The notes under the pieces: generated by a model
Told to the model about the DNA's origin: nothing
What the model saw: only the letters and a program-made list of their open reading frames with translations
Databases searched by the model: none
Program-made: the position numbers and the translations under genes
NCBI GenBank assembly: GCA_012962735.1
Contig: DTXA01000169.1
Coordinates: 1 to 8,469 of the forward strand
DNA from: Candidatus Latescibacterota bacterium
Lineage (GTDB): Bacteria > Latescibacterota > 4484-107 > B68-G9
DNA length: 8,469 bases
Direction: 5' to 3'
Part shown: piece by piece, positions 1 to 6,760 of the stretch
Position numbering within the stretch: position 1 is the stretch's first letter
Layout: the number at the start of each line of letters is the position of its first letter

Positions 1-158
1 AGGCCGTTTATGCAACAGGCGAAGGTGGTCTTGCCGGAGCCGTTGGGGCCGAGGACGGCTATCCTCTCCCCCTTCCGGACCTCGAGGGATATCCGCCTCA
101 GTGCGGGTTCCCCCTCCCCGTACCGGAAAGATATCTCTTTAACTTCTATGCGCTCCAA
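1..158 (-). CDS. ABC transporter ATP-binding protein, CbiO/EcfA-like (N-terminal fragment)
   Basis: Only the first 52 codons are inside the window; the gene continues past position 1. The translation shows the standard ABC ATPase start: a beta-strand segment, an A-loop aromatic (Tyr13 in FRYG), then Walker A GPNGSGKTT at residues 37-45. The residues just after it (FACCINGL) resemble the LxxxLNGL stretch common in energy-coupling-factor ATPases (EcfA/CbiO), which drive uptake of vitamins or metal ions; this subfamily call is tentative because the signature motif, Walker B and all partner genes are outside the window. The best start is TTG at 158-156, with GGAG at 165-168 six bases upstream. 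The first 20 nt overlap the end of the oxidoreductase gene, so translation is probably coupled. The start and its ribosome site lie in or against the dispersed repeat copy at 153-196. Confidence 0.85.
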   Translation of the reverse strand, partial: MERIEVKEISFRYGEGEPALRRISLEVRKGERIAVLGPNGSGKTTFACCING

Positions 159-1191
159 AAAGTTCTCCGCTTCGCTCCGGTACTTTCTGGGGGCCCACAG
201 GGGCTCCTCTCCGCTCAAGGGAGCGCTGGCAAGCCTCGACCACCCTGAGGACCCTCAGGCCGTCCCGGCCGTCGCTCTTGGGGGGTCTGCGATACCGGAC
301 GCACTCTAAGAAATGGGCGCACTCCAGGGCCAGGGGCTCGGCCATGGGAACCTTAGGTATGACTATGTCGCCCCAGCGGATGGAGAAGGCCTCGCCGTAG
401 GAGCGGTAGTCGGAGAAGGCGTCGATGCCTTTGTCGTATATGCGGAGCATCTCGGCTGGTTCGGTGTCGTCGAACACCGCCATCTTCCTGCTTCCTACCA
501 CGGTGAGCCTCCGAACCTTGTGGGGGTCCAGCCAGCTCACATGCACCTGGGCCATGACCTTACCGGGGAAGTGGAGGGTGAGGAAGACCACGTCCTCTAT
601 CCCATCCTGGAGGTAGCTCTGGCCCACGGCGGTGACCCATAAAGGGTCCCGGCCAAGCAACATCAGGGCCATAGAGATGTCATGGGGGGCGAAGCTCCAG
701 AGGGCGTTCTCCTCCCGCCTGACCTTGCCCAGGTTCAGGCGGGCCGCATAGAGGTAGTAGATATCCCCCAATTCCCCCCGGTCTATGTATTCCTTGAGTT
801 TGATGACCCCCGGGTGGTACTCCATCAGGTGCCCAACCATCAGCACCCTCCCCTCGTCCTCCGCCAGACGGACCAGGTCTTCGCCCTCCTCTACACTAAG
901 GGTCATAGGTTTCTCTACAAACACGTGCTTGCCCGCCCTCAGGGCCTCCTTAGCCAGGAGATAGTGGGTGGAGGGAGGGGTGGCGATGACCACGGCGTCT
1001 AAGTCGGCCAGGAGGACCTCCCTCGGGTCCCGGGTCCAGCGGACTTCCGGATACCGTGGTCCAAGACGGGAGGGGACCTCTGGGTCGATGTCACAGGCGA
1101 GGACCACCTGGGCCTCCGGAAGTCCGCAGAAGTTCCGCAGGAGGTTCCTGCCCCAAGCCCCTACGCCTATCTGTCCTATGCGTATCTTCAT
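139..1191 (-). CDS. Gfo/Idh/MocA family NAD(P)-dependent oxidoreductase
   Basis: 350-residue cytosolic sugar-type dehydrogenase. An N-terminal Rossmann fold is visible: GxGxxG variant GVGAWG at residues 9-14, an acidic residue ending strand 2 (CDID, 33-36), and IATPPSTH (69-76). The family's EKP motif is at 93-95, with the lysine expected to contact cofactor and substrate, and WSFAPHDIS (165-173) carries the His that members of this family commonly use in catalysis. The sequence resembles members acting on UDP-sugars or inositol-like substrates (for example WlbA/WbpB-type), but the substrate cannot be fixed from sequence. The ATG at 1191 overlaps the kinase stop as ATGA; GAGGA sits directly against the ATG, too close to work normally, so translational coupling is likely. 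The last ~18 residues (from about 333) are encoded by the repeat at 153-196 and look like an appended tail rather than fold. No sugar-pathway gene is visible nearby. Confidence 0.9.
   Translation of the reverse strand: MKIRIGQIGVGAWGRNLLRNFCGLPEAQVVLACDIDPEVPSRLGPRYPEVRWTRDPREVLLADLDAVVIATPPSTHYLLAKEALRAGKHVFVEKPMTLSVEEGEDLVRLAEDEGRVLMVGHLMEYHPGVIKLKEYIDRGELGDIYYLYAARLNLGKVRREENALWSFAPHDISMALMLLGRDPLWVTAVGQSYLQDGIEDVVFLTLHFPGKVMAQVHVSWLDPHKVRRLTVVGSRKMAVFDDTEPAEMLRIYDKGIDAFSDYRSYGEAFSIRWGDIVIPKVPMAEPLALECAHFLECVRYRRPPKSDGRDGLRVLRVVEACQRSLERRGAPVGPQKVPERSGELFGAHRS
153..196. repeat. Dispersed palindromic repeat, copy A (overlaps coding)
   Basis: Aligns without gaps with copy C (7573-7616), 36 of 44 positions identical by hand count, sharing the core CAAAAAGTTCT, GCTTCGCTC and TACTTT. 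The ends pair: CCAAAAAGT (155-163) against ACTTTCTGG (182-190), with one A/C mismatch that becomes a G-U pair in minus-strand RNA. The loop contains GCGAAGC on the minus strand, a sequence known as an unusually stable mini-hairpin. This copy is translated as the C-terminus of the oxidoreductase and provides the ribosome site of the next gene. Confidence 0.8.
165..168 (-). promoter_or_regulatory. Ribosome binding site supporting the TTG start of the ABC gene
   Basis: GGAG on the minus strand, six bases before TTG at 158-156. It is what favours this TTG, and it lies inside dispersed repeat copy A, so pairing of the repeat arms could mask it. Confidence 0.55.
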
Positions 1192-2687
1192 TCCTCAGGA
1201 AATATATTTGGCGCTATGGGGACCTTTACGGTGAAGGTGGTGCCCTCCCCCAGCTTGCTCCGGACCGATATCTCGGCCCCGTATTCCTTCAGGATCTGCC
1301 GGCAGGTGGAGAGGCCGAGTCCCGTGCCGGTGGGCTCGTCGCCCTTCGCCTGGCCAGCCAGAGGCTTGGTGGTGAAGAAGGGTTCGAAGATGTGGGGGAG
1401 GACGTCGTCGGGGATGCCGCAGCCGGTGTCGCCTATCTCTATGTAGATATGGTCCTCGTCGCGGTACGTGCGCACGGTGAGCTTCTTGCGCTCGGAGCGG
1501 TACATGGCATCGAGGGCGTTGCGGATGATGTTCAAAATGGTCTGGGAGAAGTCGCTGTATACGCCCCAGATGGACGGAAGGTCCTCGTCGAAATCGTACT
1601 CCTTCTCGACCTTGTGCTTGAAGTCCAAGTCTGCTTTGAGGAACTCAAGCTCCTGTCTGAGAAGGTGGTTGAGGTCGAGGCGCTGCTTCTGCCTGCTCTG
1701 CTCCTGGCGGGTCTTGTAGGTAAGGTTGCGGACTATGGCCTCTATCTGTTTGGCTTGGTGAAGTATGGGGGATAGCTCCTCCTCGATTTCGGGGTGCTCC
1801 ATAAGTAGGAGCTGGGCCCTCCCCATTATGGAGGTAAGGGGGTTGTTGATGTTGTGGGCGATGCCTGAGGCGAGCATTCCCACTGCGGAAAGCCTGGACT
1901 CCTGGATGAGACGGAGCTCGAGCTCCATCTGCTTCTCCTGCATAAGCTTAGCTTCAGTTACGTCCTGCATAAGTACGATGACGGCGTAGAGGCCTCCGTC
2001 CGGCTCGAGCACGGGGTACTGGTAGACCCGGAAAATGCGGCCCCGGGAGGGGTCCTCGAACTCGAAGGGGGCGGCTTTCTTGATCCGGATAGCCTCATCC
2101 TTCGGGCAGTCGGGACATCGGGAGGGGAAGCCCCGGAGCCGGTAACAGGGAGTCCAGAGTATCCCTCGGCCTCCGAAGTAGTCGAAGGCGGCGTTGTTGG
2201 CCCGGATGATGCGGAGGTCATGGTCTCGCATAAATATGATGTCCGGAATGGCGTCGAACATCGCCTGAAGTTCCCTCTTGGCGTGGAGGATCTTCTCCTG
2301 GAGCTCGGCACGCTCTGTGAGGTCGTGGCCTATGCCTAAGAACCCCACTACTTCCCCCCGTTCGTCCCGCAGGGGGGTTACGGTGAGGTATATCCTCAGG
2401 ATCTTTCCGTCCTTGCGGACCTCCCTAACCTCGCCGCTGAAGGTCTCCCCCTTGAGCATCTTGCGGCGTATCTCCTCTATCTTCCTTGAGGCCACCTCAT
2501 CTTCGGGGTAGAGGAAGTCCAATTTCCTCCCCAACACCTCATCGGCGGAGTACCCGAGGACCCTCTCGGCCCCCCTGTTCCAGAGCCGGACCCTCTGATC
2601 CAGGTCTACAGCGACGATGGAGGTGTCGGTGGAGCTCTCGAGCAGGCTCCTGAGCGTACTTTCTATCCCTTTCTCCCAGAATTCCAA
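1188..2687 (-). CDS. Soluble PAS-PAS sensor histidine kinase
   Basis: 499 residues, no membrane segment or signal peptide, so cytosolic. Order: PAS1 about 15-125 (ending in the PAC-like GFLGIGHDLTER), PAS2 about 140-245 (ending VLMQDVTEAK), a short coiled linker, a HisKA dimerisation helix with phospho-acceptor His278 in GIAHNINNPL, and a HATPase_c domain with N-box around Asn387/Asn390, DTGCGI (420-425), FEPFFTTK (434-441) and GTGLGLS (454-460). All kinase boxes are intact. PAS2 holds a cysteine group, Cys181, Cys191 and Cys194 (CPDCP), a pattern seen in some redox- or metal-linked PAS domains. The start is TTG at 2687 with AAGGGG at 2694-2699 upstream; no ATG or GTG is in frame between this and the preceding cyclase stop. 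It overlaps the oxidoreductase by 4 nt. No response regulator is present in the window, so its partner is unknown. Confidence 0.93.
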   Translation of the reverse strand: MEFWEKGIESTLRSLLESSTDTSIVAVDLDQRVRLWNRGAERVLGYSADEVLGRKLDFLYPEDEVASRKIEEIRRKMLKGETFSGEVREVRKDGKILRIYLTVTPLRDERGEVVGFLGIGHDLTERAELQEKILHAKRELQAMFDAIPDIIFMRDHDLRIIRANNAAFDYFGGRGILWTPCYRLRGFPSRCPDCPKDEAIRIKKAAPFEFEDPSRGRIFRVYQYPVLEPDGGLYAVIVLMQDVTEAKLMQEKQMELELRLIQESRLSAVGMLASGIAHNINNPLTSIMGRAQLLLMEHPEIEEELSPILHQAKQIEAIVRNLTYKTRQEQSRQKQRLDLNHLLRQELEFLKADLDFKHKVEKEYDFDEDLPSIWGVYSDFSQTILNIIRNALDAMYRSERKKLTVRTYRDEDHIYIEIGDTGCGIPDDVLPHIFEPFFTTKPLAGQAKGDEPTGTGLGLSTCRQILKEYGAEISVRSKLGEGTTFTVKVPIAPNIFPEE

Positions 2688-2705
2688 GGCTTTCCCCTTC
2701 GTGGC

Positions 2706-2743
2706 CTCAAGAAGTTCTTCGCTGGGATACTTTTTGGAAGCCC
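2706..2743. repeat. Dispersed palindromic repeat, copy B (intergenic, shortened)
   Basis: A degraded copy between the cyclase stop (2748-2750) and the kinase start (2687). It matches copies A and C in AAGTTCTT, TCGCT, GATACTTTTT and the flanking GCCC, but lacks about 6 nt in the middle, losing one half of the GCTTCGC core. The arms still pair imperfectly (two mismatches by hand). It fills most of the 60-nt intergenic gap. Confidence 0.7.
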
Positions 2744-2747
2744 AGAT

Positions 2748-4874
2748 TTACTTCTGGTTGAGCTCCCAGACGCCGTCCCAGTCCTCGGGAGGAGGGCTGT
2801 CCAGGAAGGTTATGCACCTCTTCCTGAGGACCGAGGCGGGGCCGTCCCCGGGGTCCATTCTGAGGACTTCTTCGAAGGGCCATACGGCCTCCTCCCACCT
2901 TCTCTCCCTGTACAGCCGGAGGCCTTCCTCGTAGGCTCGAGCCTTCCGCACGGCCTTCGGAGGGGAGTCCATCCCCAGGGGCTCGTATATGCGCACGGCC
3001 TGGGCCTTGCCCTTTACCCTGACGGTGTCTATCTCGCGGGCCAAGATGTCCCCCGCAGCCTTGTAGGTGGCATAACTTACGAGGATTTCGGTGCGGTAGA
3101 CCTTGTTTACGCCCTCGAGGCGGGCGGCGAGGTTGACGGTGTCGCCCATCACGGTGTAGTCCATCTTCTTGTGAGAACCCATATTTCCCACCACCACCTC
3201 CCCGGTGCTGAGGCCTATGCGCATCCGCACCTGGGGCTTCCTCTCCCGGGCCCACTTCTCCCTGAGGGTTCTCATCTTCCCCTGCATCTCTAAGGCGGCC
3301 CTGACGGCCCTGAGGGGATGGTCCGGGAGGGGAAGGGGGGCCCCGAAGAAGGCCATTATGGCGTCGCCCTCGAACTTATCGACCGTGCCGCCGTGGACGA
3401 GGACAAGCTCGGTCATCTCGGTAAGGTATTCGTTGAGGAAGGCCACCAGCTCCTCGGGGTCCATCCCCTCGGATATAGGGGTGAAGTCCGCCAGGTCGGA
3501 GAAGAGCACGGTGAGCACTGCCCTGCGACCCCCCAGCCCGGCAAGCTCGGGATGGGTCAGGAGTTCCTCGACGACGGCGGGGCTCACGTAGGTCTGGAAC
3601 GCCTCCTTTATGCGGTGTTTCTCCCTCTCTTCGGTGAGGAGGCGGTGGGCGAAGGCCCCTATGTAGGCCAAGATCCCGACCCAGAGGGGCTGGACTACTG
3701 GCATCCATAGGTTTCTCGCGAAGGCGGGGAAGAAACCAGCGTAAGCGACGGCTCCGAACATAAGGAAGGTTCCGACCGTGCCCCAGGGAGGGCGGATCGC
3801 CAAGGCCAGGGCCCCGGAGATGAGGGCGACCAGGAGGACCAGGGCCCAGGATTCCCCCTTCCCGAGCCTCCGGAAGAAGCTCCTGGATAGAAGGTTGTAA
3901 AGTACGTTGGCGTGGACCTCCACACCGGGGAACTTGGGGCTTAAGGGTGTGGACCTGAGGTCCATAAGCCCGGGAGCCGAGGAGCCCACGAAGATCACCT
4001 TGTCACGGAAGAAGCCCTCGGGCACCCTGCCCTCGAGCACGTCGTAGTAGGAGATATACCTGAAGCTACGGAATCCCCCCAGGTAACTGATGATCATATG
4101 GCCTTCCCGGTCCACGGGGACCTCGAGGGCTCTGTCCGGGAGGTGGAAGATGACCGCCCCAGGTCGGAGCTCTATGTCTTTCTCCCTTATGCCCATGAGG
4201 TCCAAGAAGATCTTAAGCCCCAAGGTGGCGTAAGAGTGGTCCAGGAAGCGTTCGAAGAGCGGGACGGAGCGAACCACGCCGTCCGGGTCCGGGAATAGGT
4301 CTACGGAGCCCAGGCCCTCGGCAGTCCGGGCCAGGGCCGGGAAGGGGCCTTCAATCCGGCGGCGGACGGGGAAGGGGGCTTCCGGTAGGAGGTAGCTGGA
4401 GGAGGGGTTGAGGAGAAGGTAGGGGTCCTCCTCCATCTCGTAGAGGAAGTTGAGGGAGTCGACCTCCGAGAACATTAGGGCGTGGAGGACGTTTCCGGCC
4501 TTCCTGGTGGCGCGGACGAGGGCCGAATCCTCCTGGGGGAAGCGGTCCAGGTCTATGAAGAGCACATCGAAGGCCACCGCCAGGGCTCCATCTCTGGCCA
4601 AGAGGTCTATGAGCCGGGCGTGATAGCTGCGGGGCCACTGGCGGTACCGGCCGAGCTTGTACAGGCTCCGGCTGTCTATGTCCACGATCACGATATCCTC
4701 TACAGGGAGGGTGTCGGGAGGAGGGGCGTGGAGCCGGCAACGAAGGTCCCAAAGTCGGGCCTCGAGGGCGTTGAAGGGGGTGGGGAAGAGGTTGGAGGCC
4801 AAGATGGCCAGAAGGCCTAAAGCCAGGCCCATGCCCCCTCCCACGCCCAGCCGCTTCCAGAGGACTTCCCTCAC
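2748..4874 (-). CDS. CHASE2-domain class III adenylate cyclase with C-terminal TPR-like segment
   Basis: 708 residues, predicted to make cAMP from ATP at the inner membrane. One membrane helix (about 11-30), a periplasmic CHASE2 sensor (about 35-335, with IVIVDIDSRSL and AFDVLFIDLD), then three helices (about 342-360, 366-386, 391-410), the usual CHASE2 topology. The cyclase domain (about 445-632) is complete: metal Asp460 (FSDLADFT) and Asp504 (EGDAIMA), Lys500 and Asp578 (MGDTVN) as adenine-type specificity residues, Asn581 and Arg585 for transition-state binding. A TPR-like helix pair (about 645-680) and a PPPEDWDG tail follow. GTG at 4874 is the earliest start allowed, since a stop lies two codons upstream; its ribosome site is poor, so a later start such as GTG at codon 11 is possible. 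It follows the FecR gene by 52 nt. FecR-domain and CHASE2-cyclase genes are known to occur together, supporting a joint sensing role. Confidence 0.93.
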   Translation of the reverse strand: MREVLWKRLGVGGGMGLALGLLAILASNLFPTPFNALEARLWDLRCRLHAPPPDTLPVEDIVIVDIDSRSLYKLGRYRQWPRSYHARLIDLLARDGALAVAFDVLFIDLDRFPQEDSALVRATRKAGNVLHALMFSEVDSLNFLYEMEEDPYLLLNPSSSYLLPEAPFPVRRRIEGPFPALARTAEGLGSVDLFPDPDGVVRSVPLFERFLDHSYATLGLKIFLDLMGIREKDIELRPGAVIFHLPDRALEVPVDREGHMIISYLGGFRSFRYISYYDVLEGRVPEGFFRDKVIFVGSSAPGLMDLRSTPLSPKFPGVEVHANVLYNLLSRSFFRRLGKGESWALVLLVALISGALALAIRPPWGTVGTFLMFGAVAYAGFFPAFARNLWMPVVQPLWVGILAYIGAFAHRLLTEEREKHRIKEAFQTYVSPAVVEELLTHPELAGLGGRRAVLTVLFSDLADFTPISEGMDPEELVAFLNEYLTEMTELVLVHGGTVDKFEGDAIMAFFGAPLPLPDHPLRAVRAALEMQGKMRTLREKWARERKPQVRMRIGLSTGEVVVGNMGSHKKMDYTVMGDTVNLAARLEGVNKVYRTEILVSYATYKAAGDILAREIDTVRVKGKAQAVRIYEPLGMDSPPKAVRKARAYEEGLRLYRERRWEEAVWPFEEVLRMDPGDGPASVLRKRCITFLDSPPPEDWDGVWELNQK

Positions 4875-4884
4875 GGCTCATATG

Positions 4885-4896
4885 CAACTTAAGTTG
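4885..4896. promoter_or_regulatory. Perfect 12-bp palindrome upstream of the cyclase, possible operator
   Basis: CAACTTAAGTTG lies in the 52-nt gap between the FecR stop and the cyclase start. On the minus strand the hexamer AACTTW occurs three times across this gap, at spacings of 12 and 10 nt, close to one helical turn. The gap is AT-rich against a GC-rich background. A regulatory site is plausible; no convincing -35/-10 pair was found, and it does not match the CRP consensus TGTGA-N6-TCACA. Confidence 0.35.
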
Positions 4897-4926
4897 ACGT
4901 AAGTTAAGCCTAAAGTTTCTTTCATA

Positions 4927-5619
4927 TTACCTCAGGCCCAGGATCTCGTCCCGCTTCCGGTTCCACCGCACCCACTCCTCCACCTCCTTTTCGGGTGCGA
5001 AGGCCCGCTTTTCAGCGCTCCCGTCCCGGCGCACGGTCATGCGCTCCCGCTCCCGCACCAGGATTTCGGCCACGATCTTGCGCCAGGTCTCCACTCCCAC
5101 CTCCCGGACGGGAGGGGGGACCTCCTTTGGCCCCTCCACCTCCCTCCTGGGGCCGGGCCTGACCCAGGGGGGTTTTGGAGGAGGACGCACGCCGACCTGG
5201 CCCTTATACACCCACACGATCGTGGTGCTGTCGGGCGCCACGTCCAGGCGGAACACCGTGCCCCTGATGGCCGCGACGGCCGTGGGGGAGGCGACCTCGT
5301 ATTCGGCCTTAAGCCTCCTTATGTTGTTCCAGAGCCTGCCCCTGAGGAGCCTGGTGCCGCGGGCGCCTTTCAGCTCCTTGAGCTGGAAGAGGGTGTTCTC
5401 GCCGAGGCGCACGGCGCTGCTGTCGGGAAGGAGGATCTCCGCCCGGGATTCCTTCCCGGTGCGGACCCAATCCCCCCGGGCCAGCTTCTGACCGAGGACT
5501 GCCTTGCGCCAGAACTCGGCCTTGCGCACTTCTACCTCCCCGACGAAGAAGTTCAGAACTGCGAGGGAGTCCGAGGCGGCAGAGCAAAGGGGGAACAGGA
5601 ACGTCCAAAGCCAGATCAT
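4927..5619 (-). CDS. Exported FecR-domain protein
   Basis: 230 residues. A short hydrophobic N-terminus (about 1-15, ending CSAAS) looks like a signal peptide, although it carries no positive charge. The FecR domain spans about 26-145: RGDWVRTGKESRAEILLPDS, VRLGENTLFQL, and the highly typical SPTAVAAIRGTVFRLDV (111-127) followed by VYKGQVGV. A proline-rich linker (about 145-172) leads to a charged C-terminal segment (about 173-230) I do not recognise. Unlike classical FecR anti-sigma regulators there is no cytoplasmic N-terminal domain and no sigma factor beside it, so a periplasmic scaffold or ligand-sensing role is more likely. ATG at 5619 has AAGGAAG at 5629-5635 and follows the previous stop by only 4 nt. 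The next gene is the CHASE2 cyclase, whose periplasmic domain is a reasonable partner. Confidence 0.88.
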   Translation of the reverse strand: MIWLWTFLFPLCSAASDSLAVLNFFVGEVEVRKAEFWRKAVLGQKLARGDWVRTGKESRAEILLPDSSAVRLGENTLFQLKELKGARGTRLLRGRLWNNIRRLKAEYEVASPTAVAAIRGTVFRLDVAPDSTTIVWVYKGQVGVRPPPKPPWVRPGPRREVEGPKEVPPPVREVGVETWRKIVAEILVRERERMTVRRDGSAEKRAFAPEKEVEEWVRWNRKRDEILGLR

Positions 5620-5623
5620 AGGT

Positions 5624-6760
5624 CTATTCTTCCTTGGAGACCTGTATTTCTATCCGGTTGCGGGAGGCGGTTATGACCTCGACTCGGAATGGGCCTATGG
5701 CTTTAGACTCCAACTCCTTGGCTATCTGGAGTCCGTCGGATAACGCCTCCAGGTCGTACATCGCCATCCCACCCTCGAAGCTCCGCTGGCGGAGCTTCTT
5801 GAGGCCCCGTATGGAATAGCGGAGGATGTTCTCGAACCTGCCCAGGTCGGAGAGGGAAGGGAGTCCCCGGACCACCATCTGGATGGCCTTCCCGGCCCCG
5901 AAGGCCTCCTTGCGCCAGTATTCCAGAAGCTTGGGAAGCATACGGTCGACGAGTTTGGAACAGGCCTCCTGAAGGGCCGATACCCCGGTCTGCTGCTCGG
6001 CACCCACGGTCTTCGTGGCAGCTGAGGATTCCGTGGTCACTATCTCTCCCGTGCCCACCCAGAGCGCCCTGGCGGAGACCCTGGCCTGGGAGAACTCCCA
6101 GACCGTGCCGTACACCTCCTGGCGGACGTGGCGCACTTCTGCTATGCCCACTATGACCAGGTCGGTCCCGGCCATACGGCCTATAGCGGCAGCTGCCTTT
6201 AGGTCACCCGCGAGGGCCGCGCGGGCCCTCGAAGCCTCTATATTGCGGGCCACGACCTCGGGGTCTAAGAGGAGGAAGCGGTCGCTCTTCCCCCGGAAGG
6301 CCCCCACCACGGCGTCCTCTGCCCTGTGGGCCTCCGAGGGCTCCCCGTCCACGGTCTCCTGGATCAGGACCATTATCCTGGGTCTCCCGGCCTGCTCTAT
6401 GAGCTGTTCCACGGCCTCCGCCACGTCGCCCACCTTCACCAGGGCCTCCACAGTTACGGCGTAGGTGGTGGGGTCCTCCTTGCCATCCGAGAGGACCTTG
6501 TAGCTCTGGACGAAGCCCCGGGCACGGCTGAGGATCTCGTCCTTCACGAGCATGAAGTTCTGGACGACGGTCTCGGACTGGATGTACGTGCCCACCGCCT
6601 GCTCGACAGCACGACGCAGGGCATCTTCTATGGCCCTGTCCCTTGCGTTGGCTACGTCCCCGGCGAGTATGGCCCCGTAGCCCTTGGCCCGGACGGCTGT
6701 GGCGGGTTCCTCCTGGCCGAGGGCGGGGACAAGCCAGAGCAGTATCCAGAGCCAACTCAT
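5624..6760 (-). CDS. Exported FlgT N-domain-like protein
   Basis: 378 residues with a signal peptide (about 1-15, ending PALG before QEEP). The N-terminal module (about 25-112) matches the FlgT N-terminal/LPP20 pattern: ARDRAIEDALRRAVEQAVGT, YIQSETVVQNFMLVKDEILS, then a beta strand AVTVEALVKV. The middle (about 127-285) has IMVLIQE and TDLVIVGIAEV, like the CsgG/TolB-type alpha-beta folds found in FlgT and similar envelope proteins; the end (about 292-378) is a further small alpha-beta module. The start is ATG at 6760, not an in-frame codon 36 nt upstream: AGGAGGTGA (6765-6773) precedes it and the signal peptide begins there. It overlaps the upstream gene by ATGA and is related in its N-terminal module to that gene's product. 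In Vibrio FlgT supports the flagellar basal body, but no flagellar gene is seen here, so a flagellum-independent periplasmic or outer-membrane role is inferred. Confidence 0.82.
   Translation of the reverse strand: MSWLWILLWLVPALGQEEPATAVRAKGYGAILAGDVANARDRAIEDALRRAVEQAVGTYIQSETVVQNFMLVKDEILSRARGFVQSYKVLSDGKEDPTTYAVTVEALVKVGDVAEAVEQLIEQAGRPRIMVLIQETVDGEPSEAHRAEDAVVGAFRGKSDRFLLLDPEVVARNIEASRARAALAGDLKAAAAIGRMAGTDLVIVGIAEVRHVRQEVYGTVWEFSQARVSARALWVGTGEIVTTESSAATKTVGAEQQTGVSALQEACSKLVDRMLPKLLEYWRKEAFGAGKAIQMVVRGLPSLSDLGRFENILRYSIRGLKKLRQRSFEGGMAMYDLEALSDGLQIAKELESKAIGPFRVEVITASRNRIEIQVSKEE
5777..5798. repeat. Perfect 10+10 inverted repeat inside the FlgT-like gene
   Basis: GAAGCTCCGC, two bases, GCGGAGCTTC. 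In RNA this gives a 9-bp stem with a four-base CCAG loop on the minus strand. It encodes part of the LKKLRQRSFEG stretch, so it may simply follow from codon choice. Confidence 0.6.
6211..6231. repeat. Perfect 8+8 GC inverted repeat inside the FlgT-like gene
   Basis: CGAGGGCC, five-base GCGCG spacer, GGCCCTCG. It encodes the Ala/Arg-rich EASRARAALAG stretch. A stable hairpin in either strand's RNA is possible, but such repeats also arise by chance in Ala/Arg-rich GC-rich coding DNA. Confidence 0.5.

Noticed and set aside
1056..1775. 239-codon open frame on the plus strand
   Set aside because: It runs antisense across the boundary of two well-supported minus-strand genes and its translation has no recognisable domain; long antisense frames are common in GC-rich coding DNA.
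4351..4887. 178-codon minus-strand frame starting from ATG at 4881 or 4887
   Set aside because: It overlaps the cyclase N-terminus in another frame, is rich in Pro, Arg and Gly as expected of a frame-shifted GC-rich gene, and shows no domain.
4894..4899. TTGACG as a plus-strand -35 box
   Set aside because: No suitable -10 at normal spacing and no plus-strand gene downstream; it is part of the palindromic gap.
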